A stretch of DNA of 64,000 bases, taken from positions 30,568,068 through 30,632,067 of the forward strand of contig NW_023998416.1 of assembly GCF_014805625.2 (NCBI RefSeq), given 5' to 3'. Positions 37,480 to 49,226 of the stretch are shown piece after piece. Position numbers and translations under genes: made by a program. This DNA is from Glossina fuscipes. Lineage: Eukaryota; Arthropoda; Insecta; Diptera; Glossinidae. Positions within the stretch are counted from its first letter, which is position 1; every line of letters starts with the position of its first letter. Under the pieces are notes generated by a model. That model saw nothing but the letters and a program-made list of their open reading frames with translations. It was not told where the DNA came from and did no database searches.

Positions 37480-37735
37480 GGCCCTGGCGTTCCTGCGATG
37501 AAAGCAACTATTTATATGATGATTTTTCAAAAAAAGCATTACATGAGCGCCGATCAGAAGCATTTTTCAATAACGCTCGTGCTTCAGCCAGGACACGTTG
37601 TTTTACTAAATTTCCCCAAAATATCTCGAAAATTAGGGCTCGTAGGTTGAACAGAGGGAGACAAGGCAGGCAGACGAACAAACAAACTTAAATCGATTCA
37701 AAGATTGATTCTGAGCTGATGGGTATAATAAAAGG
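37480..37735 (-). repeat. Dispersed repeat family 2, inverted fragment
   Basis: Plus-strand reading carries CGATTCAAAGATTGATTCTG and GCTGATGGGTATAATAAAAG at the end, and AATTTCCCCAAAATATCTCG at about 37610. These are the reverse of family 2 blocks. A 63-codon frame here has no known motif and is judged chance. Confidence 0.45.
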
Positions 37736-39273
37736 AGGATTTATCTCAGGTACTTCTTTTGACTCAAGCATGAACATTGTTGGAAAAGGATTGAACTGGA
37801 TCACACTCCAATATTCTATTTTGAAAAACTTTTCAATTATTTAATGGTAGACCTTGCTATTCTGGCTACAATATTCCAAGTTGTTTTTCTTAAGTCCCTG
37901 ATTGCAACATTGGTCCGATTCAATCCACTTTCGAAAGAAGTCGTCCATGCTCCAAGATGTGTCATTGTCCTCAATTTCATTAAAACAATGGTTAAAGAGA
38001 AAAGGTCTATGTGATACAACCTTGGCATTTTAAATTGGAGTGAAAATTTCGGACCGTCTGGGTCTATGTTCAAGTTTTTCTTTATATTATTTTCTGATGA
38101 AAATTGATCCATAATAGTAGTTTAATGCAAAAATTAACTATGCGGAAGTTTGAATATGTGCCATAATTTTTTAACTACTTGAGCACAACCATTCCTACGG
38201 AAAATAAAGCTTTATTTGCAAAGAAGACAAAATTTTAATATACTTGATCCTAGTTCCATAATAGTAAGTTCATGTAAAAACAGATTGTAATTTTTGTGGC
38301 AAAAACAATAATTGTCTTAGAAAATGTAGCGTAGGGTATTTTATAGCGGGCATTGCCCGACATCTCATCTATACATTAGATTAAAATTAAATTTCGCTTT
38401 TTCTTTATTTTTTGGCAGTTTATAAAAGTTAATCCTAATGTTTAGTTTAACATATATTTTTGAAGAGAATGTTTTATGTAAGCGAAGAAATAAATAAATA
38501 GAAAACAAACGCCACCATCTTCTTTCTTAATTTAATATTTTGAAAATATCGAAAGAAAAGTGTTGAAATTTGTACGCTGAGTACTCCAGGATACATGTAC
38601 AGACATAGCAAATCACAACAATCGATTCGTAAAGTCATTTCAATCTCAAATCGTTTTGTCTGTTGCATCATCCTCCCAAACTTAATACACGCTTACCGGC
38701 AGTGATGCAGCCTATAAATGATAGTGGAAAAGGAGCGCAAGCAGTGCGAAAAGGAGAAAAGGAATAATTCGAAAAATAAACTTTTGAACATACTTTGGCG
38801 GCAACTGTAATGGAAATTGTTGTTGTAAAAAGTTAAAACCGAAAAGCGCACCTCCTGCTAATGTAGTTAACTGCTATTTTTCACAAGGATATATTACTTA
38901 GATTGAAGATATTGCCTTCTTGGGCGTCTTCACTCTATTCTCATTCTACGAACGCCGTTATATTAAAGTTTATAGGAAGGAAAGGACAAATTATTTTGAG
39001 ATCGTATTGAAAGTCCTGATGAATTTAATAATTTCATTTGTTTGTGTAACGTATAGAAAATATTTTAAGCTGAAGGTGCACCAAAAAGAGTATTTATCAC
39101 ACCTAAATATAAATTTGTTTATATATGTATATATATGTATATATATAGGTACATATATCTATGATATATGTATATATATATATGTATATATGTATATATA
39201 TATGCATATATATGTATATATAAATATTGTAAATAGTACGAATACTATATCTATATACATATATACAATATAC

Positions 39274-39307
<34 letters not shown>

Positions 39308-39677
39308 GTATAAATTTTATTTGAATTTGTGCAATTGGTTTGAGCTTAACAAACATATTCAAACGTACGCGCGAGTGCCTTTGCTGTAGGTTTTCGTATA
39401 CATAAAACGCACACACATATATAGGCACAGCCACGTGTATATATATATATATATAGTATGTATGACTGTATTTAAAGATGCATCTATCAATATTGCAAAC
39501 CGTATAATATCAGGATTTCAATGGATTATTGATAAAAATGGAAACGGATGTGGGTCTGCATTTGAAATCATATTACAACAAATTGTGTGACGGATATATC
39601 AACTATGTGCTTAAAGTAAATGTAAACACATCTACAAATATTTGCATGCATATGTTTGTATGCGCATACGTATATAT

Positions 39678-39712
<35 letters not shown>

Positions 39713-41256
39713 TATATTGAAAAAAGCAAAAATAAAAAATAAAAGAAAAGTAAGAGATAAAGGCTAATACAGATAGATATATGTATCTACATGTGTAAAT
39801 ACGCACACTTTAAAACCAGCATTTGTCAAAAACATAAATATGCAAATTTGCCTGAAATTCTTGTAAATGTATCCAACGCTCATATAAATGAAACTATTTA
39901 AAATTTTTTATGCTTTATTTAATTAAATTGTGATTTCATTCACCGTCTCGATGGACTTGATAAAAACTCATTTGTGGTAAATAAATCGTGAAATATTAAT
40001 AAATAAAACAAACCAAAAAAAAAAAAAAACAAAAAAGAAGAAAACAAAAAATTATTCCCTTTGTATTTTTGTTAATAACGCATTAATAAAACGTTGACGT
40101 TTGTCAAAACTTAACCACGCGTAATAATAACGAATTAATAATAACTGTAATATGTTAACTTTATTTAAAGCTTTTACGCAAATACATATTTAATACACTG
40201 AGGGAAAAACGTGTATCTCGATTAAATACATTTCATGTACAGAAGAGGAGAGGAAACGAATAAGAAAATTAAGCTCACCTTGCGAGATATTCTTGGGCAT
40301 CGGTTTCTTTAAAGCTCGTTTTCCACTTTAAATTTCGTATACTTCTAGATTTCCTCCGTTTTTTCAGTAGAGCATCTCTTCAATTTTCCAGATCGCTAGT
40401 CGTTATAGACTGCAATATTTTGGCAAAAGAATTTTGAAATTTTTTGCATCGCTTAAGTTTTCTAGGGTGTACGTGTAAACTCAAAAGAGCGCTTGCAAAG
40501 GTTCACTTAGGCCATGTAAGACGTATTTTGATATCGATTCAACGCAGACATACATAGAATAGAGCGTGACGTGCATTAGTAAGACTCTTTGACGGATTGG
40601 TTAAGGTTTAGACACAAAAGACCTCATCTAAGCCATAGAAGATCTATTGTGATATTGAATTTGTTCGAAAAAAAGGATCGACCAGAAACATAGAGAAAAG
40701 CATAAAGTGAGCCTTTCAGACTTTTTATCGAATTGATTGAGTTTTCTAAGGTCAACGTATAGAAACTCGAAGAGCCTGTTCAAAGACCCTATGGCCGTCG
40801 CACAATAAAAACAGAGCAAATGACCTAGTGATCCCTCATTTGAACTTTATCGCATGTTGATATGGTTTACAGGTCGTTTGTTAGACCCATTCTCAACAAA
40901 TGAAGATACGACTGAATATCACAATTTTCGGCAGGGATTTTAAAAGTTAATCTTCCAACGTAACTGAACGAATATTAGAAATGGAGATCTCTACTCTCTA
41001 AGGCCTATTAGATGCTGATGTACGAATTTATAAGCACTGATTATATCATCAGGAACCTGCTTTATTAATGTTGTAAAGGTACGGAATTCGTTACCATTTA
41101 ATATCCACGCAAATTTCAACTCGCATGGGCTTAGCGAAGTCATAAAGGCCTTTTCTGTATTTAGTGAATATAATTTAGGAGTTTTGTTTCAATGTCTTTT
41201 TATTTTTTTATTTGCATAAGTCATCAGGCATATACACGTAGGTACATGGACATATA
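37736..41256. other. Intergenic, TA-rich microsatellites
   Basis: Includes a dense TATATG/TATATA tract at 39114-39312, others at 39437-39456 and 39679-39710, and an A-rich tract at 40013-40048. Long IYIYIC frames on both strands come from these. Confidence 0.5.
39114..39312 (+). repeat. (TA)n/(TATATG)n satellite-like tract
   Basis: Nearly 200 bases of TATATA and GTATATA units, interrupted by a non-repeat segment at about 39221-39260. Confidence 0.9.
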
Positions 41257-41530
41257 GTCCGCGTAAGTGGCTGAGTAGGTAACAATCGCGACTACAAAAG
41301 TCAATGTTCGAGGGTTGAAATCTCGATTTCTCTGCAGAGTCTACTTTGGCCGTAGCGGTAGTGAGTGCTCGGTTGGTGAAGGCATAACACTTATCGATTG
41401 GACATACACCCACTTGGACTACGGCCACTTCTCTATCTCTTTCCTTACTTCTTTCCAACTGTCATCGTATTACACGAATAGGCGACAACCGCTGATAGGT
41501 TGGGCAAAAAAAAAAAAAAAACAAAAAGAA
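41257..41530 (+). mobile_element. tRNA-derived SINE with poly(A) tail
   Basis: TGGCTGAGTAGG at 41268-41279 is a perfect match to the tRNA A-box consensus TRGCNNAGYNGG. GGTTGAAATCT at 41313-41323 matches 8 of 11 positions of the B box, 33 bases downstream, the spacing of a tRNA internal pol III promoter. GCGACTACAAAAGTC between them has the look of a decayed anticodon arm. About 180 bases of non-tRNA body follow, then GGTTGGGC and a 16-A tail at 41506-41521. Head, body and tail together are the architecture of a tRNA-type SINE, mobilised by a LINE in trans (family knowledge). The 5' limit is set by the expected tRNA start and is approximate. No second copy was seen in this window. Confidence 0.65.
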
Positions 41531-42129
41531 AACTGAAACTGGACCTGGAACTTGTTCTTAGATAGCCCTAGCTGTGAATGCAACTATTGGCGCCAGTTTC
41601 TCTCTTGTTGACATCGGAGAAAGATTTTCAACTCACAACAATACAAGTCCATGCAACTTGCTCGCCAGACTACTTCCAATTTTCTTTCAATTACTAATTG
41701 TTTGCCCCGATGGGTCATGCCTTCGTTTGCGCGATGTAATGAAAGAAGACTCAATAAAGAAAGGAAAGAGAAAGAGAATATTTTTTAAAAGCTTGAAATC
41801 CACAATTGTCAGACGGAAATGTGTACTTAGCATAATTATACATTCATATAATAAACTGGTTTTTTTCTATGGAAAAATTTTGCATTTATATTTACATACC
41901 TATGTATATTTGAGTTATCCCTATTTGTATTTTTGTTGTCTAATTGTGCCGAAAATGACTGTATAGTCTTACTTGTACAACAGTTTTATTTAATCAGTAA
42001 TAATAATTAGTGTAATTTTTTTTTGGGCTGGTGCATAACTATCAGGCGTTTCTTAGACATGCTATATATTTAAAACAAAATGTACAATATTTTATAAATT
42101 TTATAATGTAAATATTCTTCTACTTTTAT
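41531..42129. other. Intergenic, open 130-codon frame judged chance
   Basis: A plus-strand frame at 41574-41966 (130 codons) begins inside flanking DNA of the SINE and ends in TTTACATACC-type AT text. It shows no recognisable domain. Confidence 0.35.
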
Positions 42130-42517
42130 AATCACACTCATATCCGTCAGATTATGGTGTGCCAAGGATGGAAAGTAGCGGAGGCATTTCGCTACCTCGA
42201 CCAACTTTTCGGTGAAGGCATCATCAGCCCAAGTCGATGCAGGGAATGGCTTGCCCGTTTCCGATCTGGCGAGCCTAGTCTGAAAGGCAAGCCAGAAGAA
42301 CAATCGGATTTCGGCGACCGGGCAGTTTTGGCAACCGTGGAAGGGGACGTAGGCTTAACAACTCAAAGGCTGGCCAACAACTTCAATGTGAACCACTCAA
42401 CCATTGTTGGATGTCTCAAAAGACGTAGAAAGATATAGAAATTGCATTGATGGTTTTCCCACAAACTCATCGACGAAGCGTATTTTTTCCGAATCGATCG
42501 TGTTATTTGTTCCAGTG
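42130..42517 (+). mobile_element. Decayed mariner-family transposase, N-terminal DNA-binding part
   Basis: The frame from 42154 reads a paired helix-turn-helix typical of mariner transposases. It contains FGEGIISPSRCREWLARFRSGEP in the first helix-turn-helix, then TVEGDVGLTTQRLANNFNVN and HSTIVGCLK in the second. Two in-frame stops (42436-42438 and 42448-42450) interrupt it, after which WFSHKLIDE and RIDRVICSS continue the mariner pattern (W.PHEL...R...CSS) in the same frame. The catalytic domain does not follow here. Mariner elements encode one transposase that moves them by cut and paste between TA sites (family knowledge). The original initiator and both terminal inverted repeats are not identified. 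Confidence 0.8.
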
Positions 42518-43029
42518 CATTTACTGCACCTATCACTAGTACACATGTAATGTTTTTCTAAATGGCTTTTATATATGTGTTTGCTAAGTATTTATGTTAA
42601 TATATTTATATTTTTTTCCCTTTTATACGCTTAAACGTTTCATTAAAAATACAAAAAAAAAAAAAAAAATAAAATAAATAAATGCAAATAATGTAAAAAA
42701 AAAGAAAATTTTAATAAATTTGCTTTCACGGTTTTTCCTGCGAGTTATTGAACATTTGAATGAAGTTGATGTTAAATTGGTTTCTGTTCTTATATATGGT
42801 AATATTATTAATTTTTATTCACTTCTGCAGGATAACAGTATATTAAATTGAGCCTTTTGTCAGAGCTTGCGTAAAGAGAAGATTTCTTTGAACTATAAGT
42901 GACTTTAAAACGATATCTACATCTTGTAGATGGGTAATATTATTTATTTTGGCAGGACAAACATTAGAAGGATGGTTACAAGAAATTACACGATGTTTGA
43001 CAATCGAAGCAAAAAATCTGTCTAATGTA

Positions 43030-43345
43030 TATGTATATGAAAAGCTATAAATTATTAATTATAAATTATAATACATTATTAATTATATAATTATTAAATG
43101 CAAAATATTTTAAATATAAATTAAAAATTATTAAGTATATAATATTAATTACAAAATATTAATTATGAATTATAAATTGTTAAATATGAGAAATTGATAA
43201 TTATTATACCATAAATTATTAATTATAAATTATTAATTACAAAATATTCATTATAAATTAAAAATTATCAATTATATATTATGCAATAATAAATTACAAA
43301 TTATAACGTACAAATTATTAATTATAAATAATAATAATTTGTTAA
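43030..43345 (+). repeat. Degenerate AT minisatellite
   Basis: Roughly 300 bases built from variants of AAATTATTAATTATAAATTA and TTAATTACAAAATATT, with almost no G or C. The unit is about 15-20 bases and imperfect. Confidence 0.75.
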
Positions 43346-43889
43346 TAGTAATTTCTATGTAAACCTAAATTGAAGGCTCGTGAAAAAACCAAGTGAGAAT
43401 TTCTTAAGGGTTTCTTTACTTTAGGTGACGGGTGTTCGAAGTTCGTCTAAGTTAAATAAAAATTGTTGCTCTTTTTAATTATTATGATCACATTAATAAA
43501 TAATAATATATAATTATATTTCAATATTTCTATTTTATTATTAATACGTATTCATTATGTTTTTAACGATTTGGAAAAGCAAACATATAACGATTTCGTC
43601 ATCACTCTCTAGAAAATATATCGACGCAACATGATTTTATCCTTCCAGTCAGAGGTAGGTCTGCAAACGCAGAGCTTGTGCAAAAATCATCTAGATATGG
43701 TGGAGAATTTTTATTACAGAAAATTAACTTTATTTGTAATGATTTGAGATATTGAAAAATATATTTGGTTCGTTGATCTTTATCTGCCCCAAACTATTTA
43801 TTCGGTGAGTTAGTGCAGCCATAGCGTTATAAATCTACAGTTCGTTGTTAACCGTTTCCACTTAATTAAATTTTCACTTAACCACTATT

Positions 43890-43901
43890 AAAAAAAAAAA
43901 G

Positions 43902-43932
<31 letters not shown>
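43890..43932. repeat. A-run facing a long T-run
   Basis: Eleven A, then GAA, then 29 T: a potential A/T hairpin and a likely site of length instability or assembly error. Confidence 0.85.
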
Positions 43933-43934
<2 letters not shown>

Positions 43935-44755
43935 TCCACCAACGTCCATGTCTTTCTATTGTTAATGACATGACTGGCTGGCTTGCCGTGCCTGTTATAA
44001 ATATTAATGGAACATTTTATGCATTTACGTTCATTTATTATAATAGTTTATATATGCTTATGCATATATAATATGTGAGTTACACCGTCACTGTAGACAC
44101 AAAAGAGTCAGTGAGAACTAAATTGGTCCAAGTCAAAAAAAATTGATATATAACAATATCATGTTTAATGGAAATATTTTTTTCCTATACTCATCTCTAT
44201 TAATATATTATATTTCTGTCATATACAACATTTGTTGAGGTTTAGTATCGTTAATGGCATAATGGCATTTATTGCTCCACTTCGTCTCTAACAACCTCTA
44301 ATGATGCCGTGTTTAAAAAATAAGGGGAAAAATTATTTCGAAGCTAAATGATATTTTGATAGTACATAGCGTTAACATCTGATAGAAACCTTATGTAGTT
44401 CTCTCAGTTAGCTTCCAATGGTTGCTAATGACTTTTAAAACTTGCTTTTGTTCAGCTGTGTTGACGGTGGTACTAAACCAATATGAAAGAAAGCTTACAT
44501 TGTATTGTCTAATAGTAATATTACCCTCACTTTTTGAACACATTGATTTGTTATGTTCGCGTGTCTGTCTGTCAATAATAAATAATAAAAAATTAGTTGA
44601 TTGGAAGAAACGAAAAATTAAGTCACTTGTGATAACTGATCATCCGCCATATTGCGTGAACAATTATCCAGAATAGAGGTTTGTTTACCGCAATTGTCGC
44701 GTTTGCTCATTTTCGACTAATGATAAAATGTTGGAGCTCTTTAGGTGAAGTAAAA

Positions 44756-45075
44756 AGAGTTTCTTCATACCCTGTGTGGCAGTGAATGAAAGATGGAATC
44801 ATTACTACACCCCGGAGTCAAAGGGACTATCATTCGAGTGGATAGCTACCAAACAAGCAAAATCCGGCTGTGCAAGCTATCGAGTTTTGGGATGCGCATG
44901 GTATAATATTGACCAAATGATCACAACTGAATGCTGTGGAACACTATAAGCGGAGTTGGATGAAGAAATTACAAAAAAACAGCAAGTCAGACCGGAGACA
45001 TACTGAGTGATGTAATACTAAGAAAACTAATTTTCACATCATCGAACCCTACGAATATCATCAAAAAAGCTCGAC
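44756..45075 (+). mobile_element. Decayed mariner-family transposase, catalytic-domain fragment
   Basis: CVAVNERWNHYYTPESK at about 44773-44823 matches the mariner block around the first catalytic Asp (.DETW.HHYTPESK), but that Asp is Asn here (AAT at 44785-44787). W.A.KQAKS follows. Then, one frame over, AIEFWDAHGIIL at about 44876-44911 matches the ...VFWDAHGII... block. After a further frame change AELDEEITKKQQ matches the L..LKEEI.KKR block. With at least two frameshifts, a stop and a lost catalytic residue, it cannot be active. Similarity stops near 45020, before the second catalytic Asp block (HQDNA). Confidence 0.8.
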
Positions 45076-45111
45076 AATACGACGTCAATAATAAATATAA
45101 CTTTATTAAAA

Positions 45112-45134
45112 CGACTAGATTAACCATCTAGTCG
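45112..45134. repeat. 9-bp perfect hairpin in a recurrent segment
   Basis: CGACTAGAT, loop TAACC, ATCTAGTCG. The surrounding CTTTATTAAAACGACTAGAT resembles 23394-23436, where the arms have diverged. Confidence 0.6.
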
Positions 45135-48100
45135 ATCCTTTTGAAAGAAAATGGAGCCGAAAGTCTTAGTTGTCAGCGCTCAACCTGCTGTTAATCGAAG
45201 TCCTAGAATTTATTACGTTTGGTCCGTATGAATTGTAATAACTATAACTACATTATAATTATATAGAAAGCAATTCCATTTTAAGCAAAAGTATTATGAA
45301 AAACTTGTTATTAAATTTATATTTAACTTTAATGTTATGAAGATAAGCAAATGTTGAAAAGCGACCTTCTATGTGGCCTAAGTGTGACAACATTTATTAT
45401 AAACACACCTTGCAAACTTTTTAAAGGAATTATAAACAAATTTATTTTGCTACTGTGAGACCGGTGCGAGGACCGCAAGCTTTTCGGAATTAATGTAAAC
45501 AATTTTGTTGCAAATTCACGCGAAAAGAAAGAAAGAAAATGAACGTAGAATAAATGGAAAAGTTGAGCAGCAACAGCAGCTTTAGCTTCCATGAAACGAA
45601 TGTGACAACAATAGAGCGGCGGGGGGCCTGTGTTAAAACAGCCGACTTAAACACAACTCGTAAATGCACAATAAATAAACATAAACACACAAGCGTACAA
45701 ATATTTATACTTTTGCGTAAGAAAGGAAAAATACAAAGCCCAACAGAACCGAGAATGGGTCACAAAATAGTGACTATAATGCGGGTATTATGAATGATTG
45801 CATACGTTGTTCGTTCCCTTGGTTTTTTCCCCATTTCTTTTTTTGTTTTTTTTTTTGTGAAATTGTTTTATTTTTAAGCATCCACACACATCCTCCCGCA
45901 AAAAACATACACACAAGCTGTTTGTACACAAATAATCATTTTAATCTTTTGCAGTAAAATAAAAGTTTGCATACGCTTTTAAATATGAAAAACCAAAAAA
46001 CAAAAAACAACAAAAAAAAAACTGCTTGAAAAACAATTTTATCATGAAAAATTAACGGGAAAAAAAAGGCAATTGCCAAAAACCAAAGCCTTCGTATCCG
46101 CTTACATGTCCTTAGAGACAAGCAAGCGGAAATAAGTGTATACGGGATGCGAGCGTGAAAGCGAAAAGTCAAACTTTCGGCCTTTTTTTTTATTTTTTTT
46201 TTCTTACATAGTCTTAAACGCCGCAAACTGATTATAAAGAGAATTTATGGTCAAATAGTTGGGCAGCTTAAAAAATAATAACAATAATAATAAATAAAGG
46301 GCAAAAAAAAAAAAAAAGAAAAAACTAAGGTAAGTGAAGAGGACAAAAAATGTATCAGCATGAATTTAAATTTAAAAGGGTTAAGCACGTATAAAATGCT
46401 TATGTAAAGTAGTGCATGAATACACATCCACACCCGCTCATCGACTTAATCATGCGTACGAACATACATTCATGTATGGGCAGATAATTTTTCGGAAGAA
46501 GTACATTAAAAAAAATTACACGCAACAGAGCAAATGATCATCAGTTATGAACGTATGTACGTTCATATGTAATTTTCTTTAATCCTCTTCATAACTGTGG
46601 ATACGAATGTTGCGAGTATATAAGTGTACAATACTCGGTCACTGGATTGTTTCCATGTTAGTATAACGGACATACTGTTCAATGAACACATATACACACA
46701 TATCCCTATATATATTTATACATATATATTTGTATATTTTAAAAATTATTACCGACAGCTTTTCGACAAAGAAGGAAATGAATTTAATTGCAAACATATA
46801 CATACGCATGCATATGTCTCGCTGTCTAAAGTTCTTCTCAGTTATGTCATTGCCTGCCAGAGTTTTACTATCACTCTACGCACTAGACTTTTGATACTGT
46901 GGCACAGATGGACAGATAGGTAGGTAAATGAGTTAAGCTGATTTTATAATTAAAACTTACAGTTGAATATTGAGGCCACAATCGTTAAAGAATACATGCA
47001 ACAATTCTGGAAAGTTTTTAATACATGTTCTTCTGGCAACTTTTTGTTGTTGTTTTTTTTGGTTTTTTATACGTGTGTGCGTAAAAGGATATGTTCGCAT
47101 ATAAGTATTTACGCGTCTCTCTGTACACGGACGTACATAACATATATTGTTTTTAATTATCAACTATATATATAGGAGCAGAGCTGTAGTAAAAGCTACA
47201 GCCACATTTCAAATAAATACCGAGAATTCGTAGCAGTGAGAGTAATTGCAATTAAAAAACATATGTATACATATATGTATATATATATATATATATATAT
47301 TCTTCAATCAGAATGCACAATATTTGAGGTTAAGTTGATAGAAGAAATAGCAAAGAAATTTAAAGGTAATAAGAAGGCAAGTACAATTTTAATAAATAAA
47401 GTGAAAATGTCTGTTTGAGATGGTAAATGTGTCGTTGTGAATTGTCAGGTTTTCATTTTGATCAACACAATGTGACTTTAAATATTTTCCAACTTCTCCG
47501 AAGGCATTGCAGTCCATTCCCAGGTTTAAATGTAAGGTGCAAAACATGTCTTAGAAAATACTTTTCATTCTTCTCCTCCAACTTTAACTATAGCTCGTAT
47601 ATAACGTAATATGCAATATAAAACTGTTTTCAATTATTAGCAAACATAACCTAACTTTTACTTTCGTTTTCGTTTTTGTTTTTTCTTCTTTTTGTGCTTT
47701 GCTTTTCGCTTTATATTTGCATTTTATAGTCGACGTAGGAGAAAAAATTATTCTCTTTTGTTAGTTCAATTATTTTATGGCCCCGAGGACTGAATTATAA
47801 TTAAAACGTTTTTCTATATTCTATGAATCTTATTAAACTAGTTTTAGCGTTAGTAGTTTTAAGGGATTCGCATACTAGTAGTGAACTTATTTAATTATGG
47901 ATAACAAAAATTCTAAATTCATGTTAGAAACAAACATTTCGTTCATTTCAGATTAACTGGCTAACTATGAATGAAATGTTAAGCGGTACCGTAAGGATAT
48001 GCAACGAATGAATTCTACTTTTTTTATCTTATTTTCTTTGGCGCAAGACATTCTCAAGTATTTCAACGCTCTCTCAAAATTCAAAATGCATTGGATTCAA

Positions 48101-48585
48101 ATTTATCGTTAATCTGCTTTTCTGAAATTTTATTATCGCATCGAACGACATGACGCAACATATCGTAACATTTAGGAAAACGGAGTCCGCGTGCGAAAAG
48201 CCTTAAACAGAAGGCCGCGTGCGTAACATAGTTCTCTGGGTGCCCGCGCCATTCTGCAGCTTGTGATGGTCACTCGCACGTAATATACTTAAAATTTTCC
48301 TTAGAAAATCATCGTGTAACGACCTAACTAAGCCTTCTCCGTGTGCTTAGAGACTAGCCATCCGAAAATAAATATAATGAGTTTTTTGGATGTTTGCTGC
48401 CTCCGGAAAGACAGAAGCGTTTAAAGCGTGCCATGTCTGCTTAAATGACATGATCGGGTCCTATAAGAGGTGAATTTGAATATGAATGAAAATGGTGCAG
48501 AGTTTCTTGTTCATGGGATATGAGAAAAGGAAACATCTCCTGGGGGTCAATATGAAAAAGTTAAATCAAATTCTATGAAAATCGA

Positions 48586-48607
48586 CTCTCTCTCTCTCTC
48601 TCTCTCT
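48586..48607 (+). repeat. (TC)n microsatellite
   Basis: Uninterrupted CT/TC dinucleotides in non-coding sequence. Confidence 0.95.
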
Positions 48608-48812
48608 AACAATTTCCTGAACCGTTTGAACCAGATCAGAATCTGTCTTATGTAATGAGTTTCGAGCAGCGTTCTAAAAGAATTCTTTCCGATAACGTCT
48701 GATGCAGTTGTGAGCAACATAAAATAATAATTTAAGCACTTTTCGCTTTGTAGATATCTGATTAACATTATGCGCGCTAGTCTTGCATTAAGCAGCCCGC
48801 CTGGCATGTGCC

Positions 48813-49226
48813 ATGCTTGTGAATGACTCATTGCAACCGTTTACACAGATTCTACTCTTTTCATTGTCGAAGTTTCTTTCTGTAATTAAAAGTCCGCTGC
48901 CCTCATTTGATCACTTTTCAAAAGCCCTTGGCATAGATGTAGACATGTTTCCATGCGCGATCAATGGGAGTCCATTATGGTGGCTTATCAGTTCACCCAT
49001 AGATTCACTAAGTAATGCTAGCAAACGTGTCTTGTTCTACTTTGCTACAATTTTTTCGCAAACCTGCTCGAAAGCGTTCAGATCAAAATATACCGGATCG
49101 ATTGAAGATGACTATCTGAAAAAGTTACTTTTTTACTTTTTAATGGTATACAACCGACTAACGTTCAAACCATTTTCTCTATCTATCCGCCCCTTTATGT
49201 ATTCATTGAAGTATCCCCGATCATAA
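48813..49226 (+). other. 137-codon open frame of unknown nature
   Basis: The longest open frame in the central gene desert. Its composition is mixed (for example FDHFSKALGIDVDMFPCAIN) and not low-complexity. No domain, signal peptide or splice structure is recognised. The opposite strand also reads protein-like text with only two stops over about 90 codons (around 48850-49090). A remnant of mobile DNA in either direction, or chance, are the likely explanations. Confidence 0.2.

Larger units (their letters stand above)
42518..44755. other. AT-rich DNA lying between the two mariner pieces
   Basis: About 2.2 kb with an AT minisatellite (43030-43345), an A-run/T-run palindrome (43890-43932) and no coding features. 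It may be an insertion that split one mariner copy, or ordinary flank between two copies. Confidence 0.4.

Noticed and set aside
39114..39434. Open frames of 91 and 134 codons over TA-rich DNA
   Set aside because: Peptides are [12 protein letters not shown], produced by the TATATG/TATATA repeat on both strands.
41261..41333. Functional tRNA gene
   Set aside because: Box A is perfect, but the B box is degenerate, no acceptor stem pairs, and a long body with a poly(A) tail follows, so it is called a SINE head.
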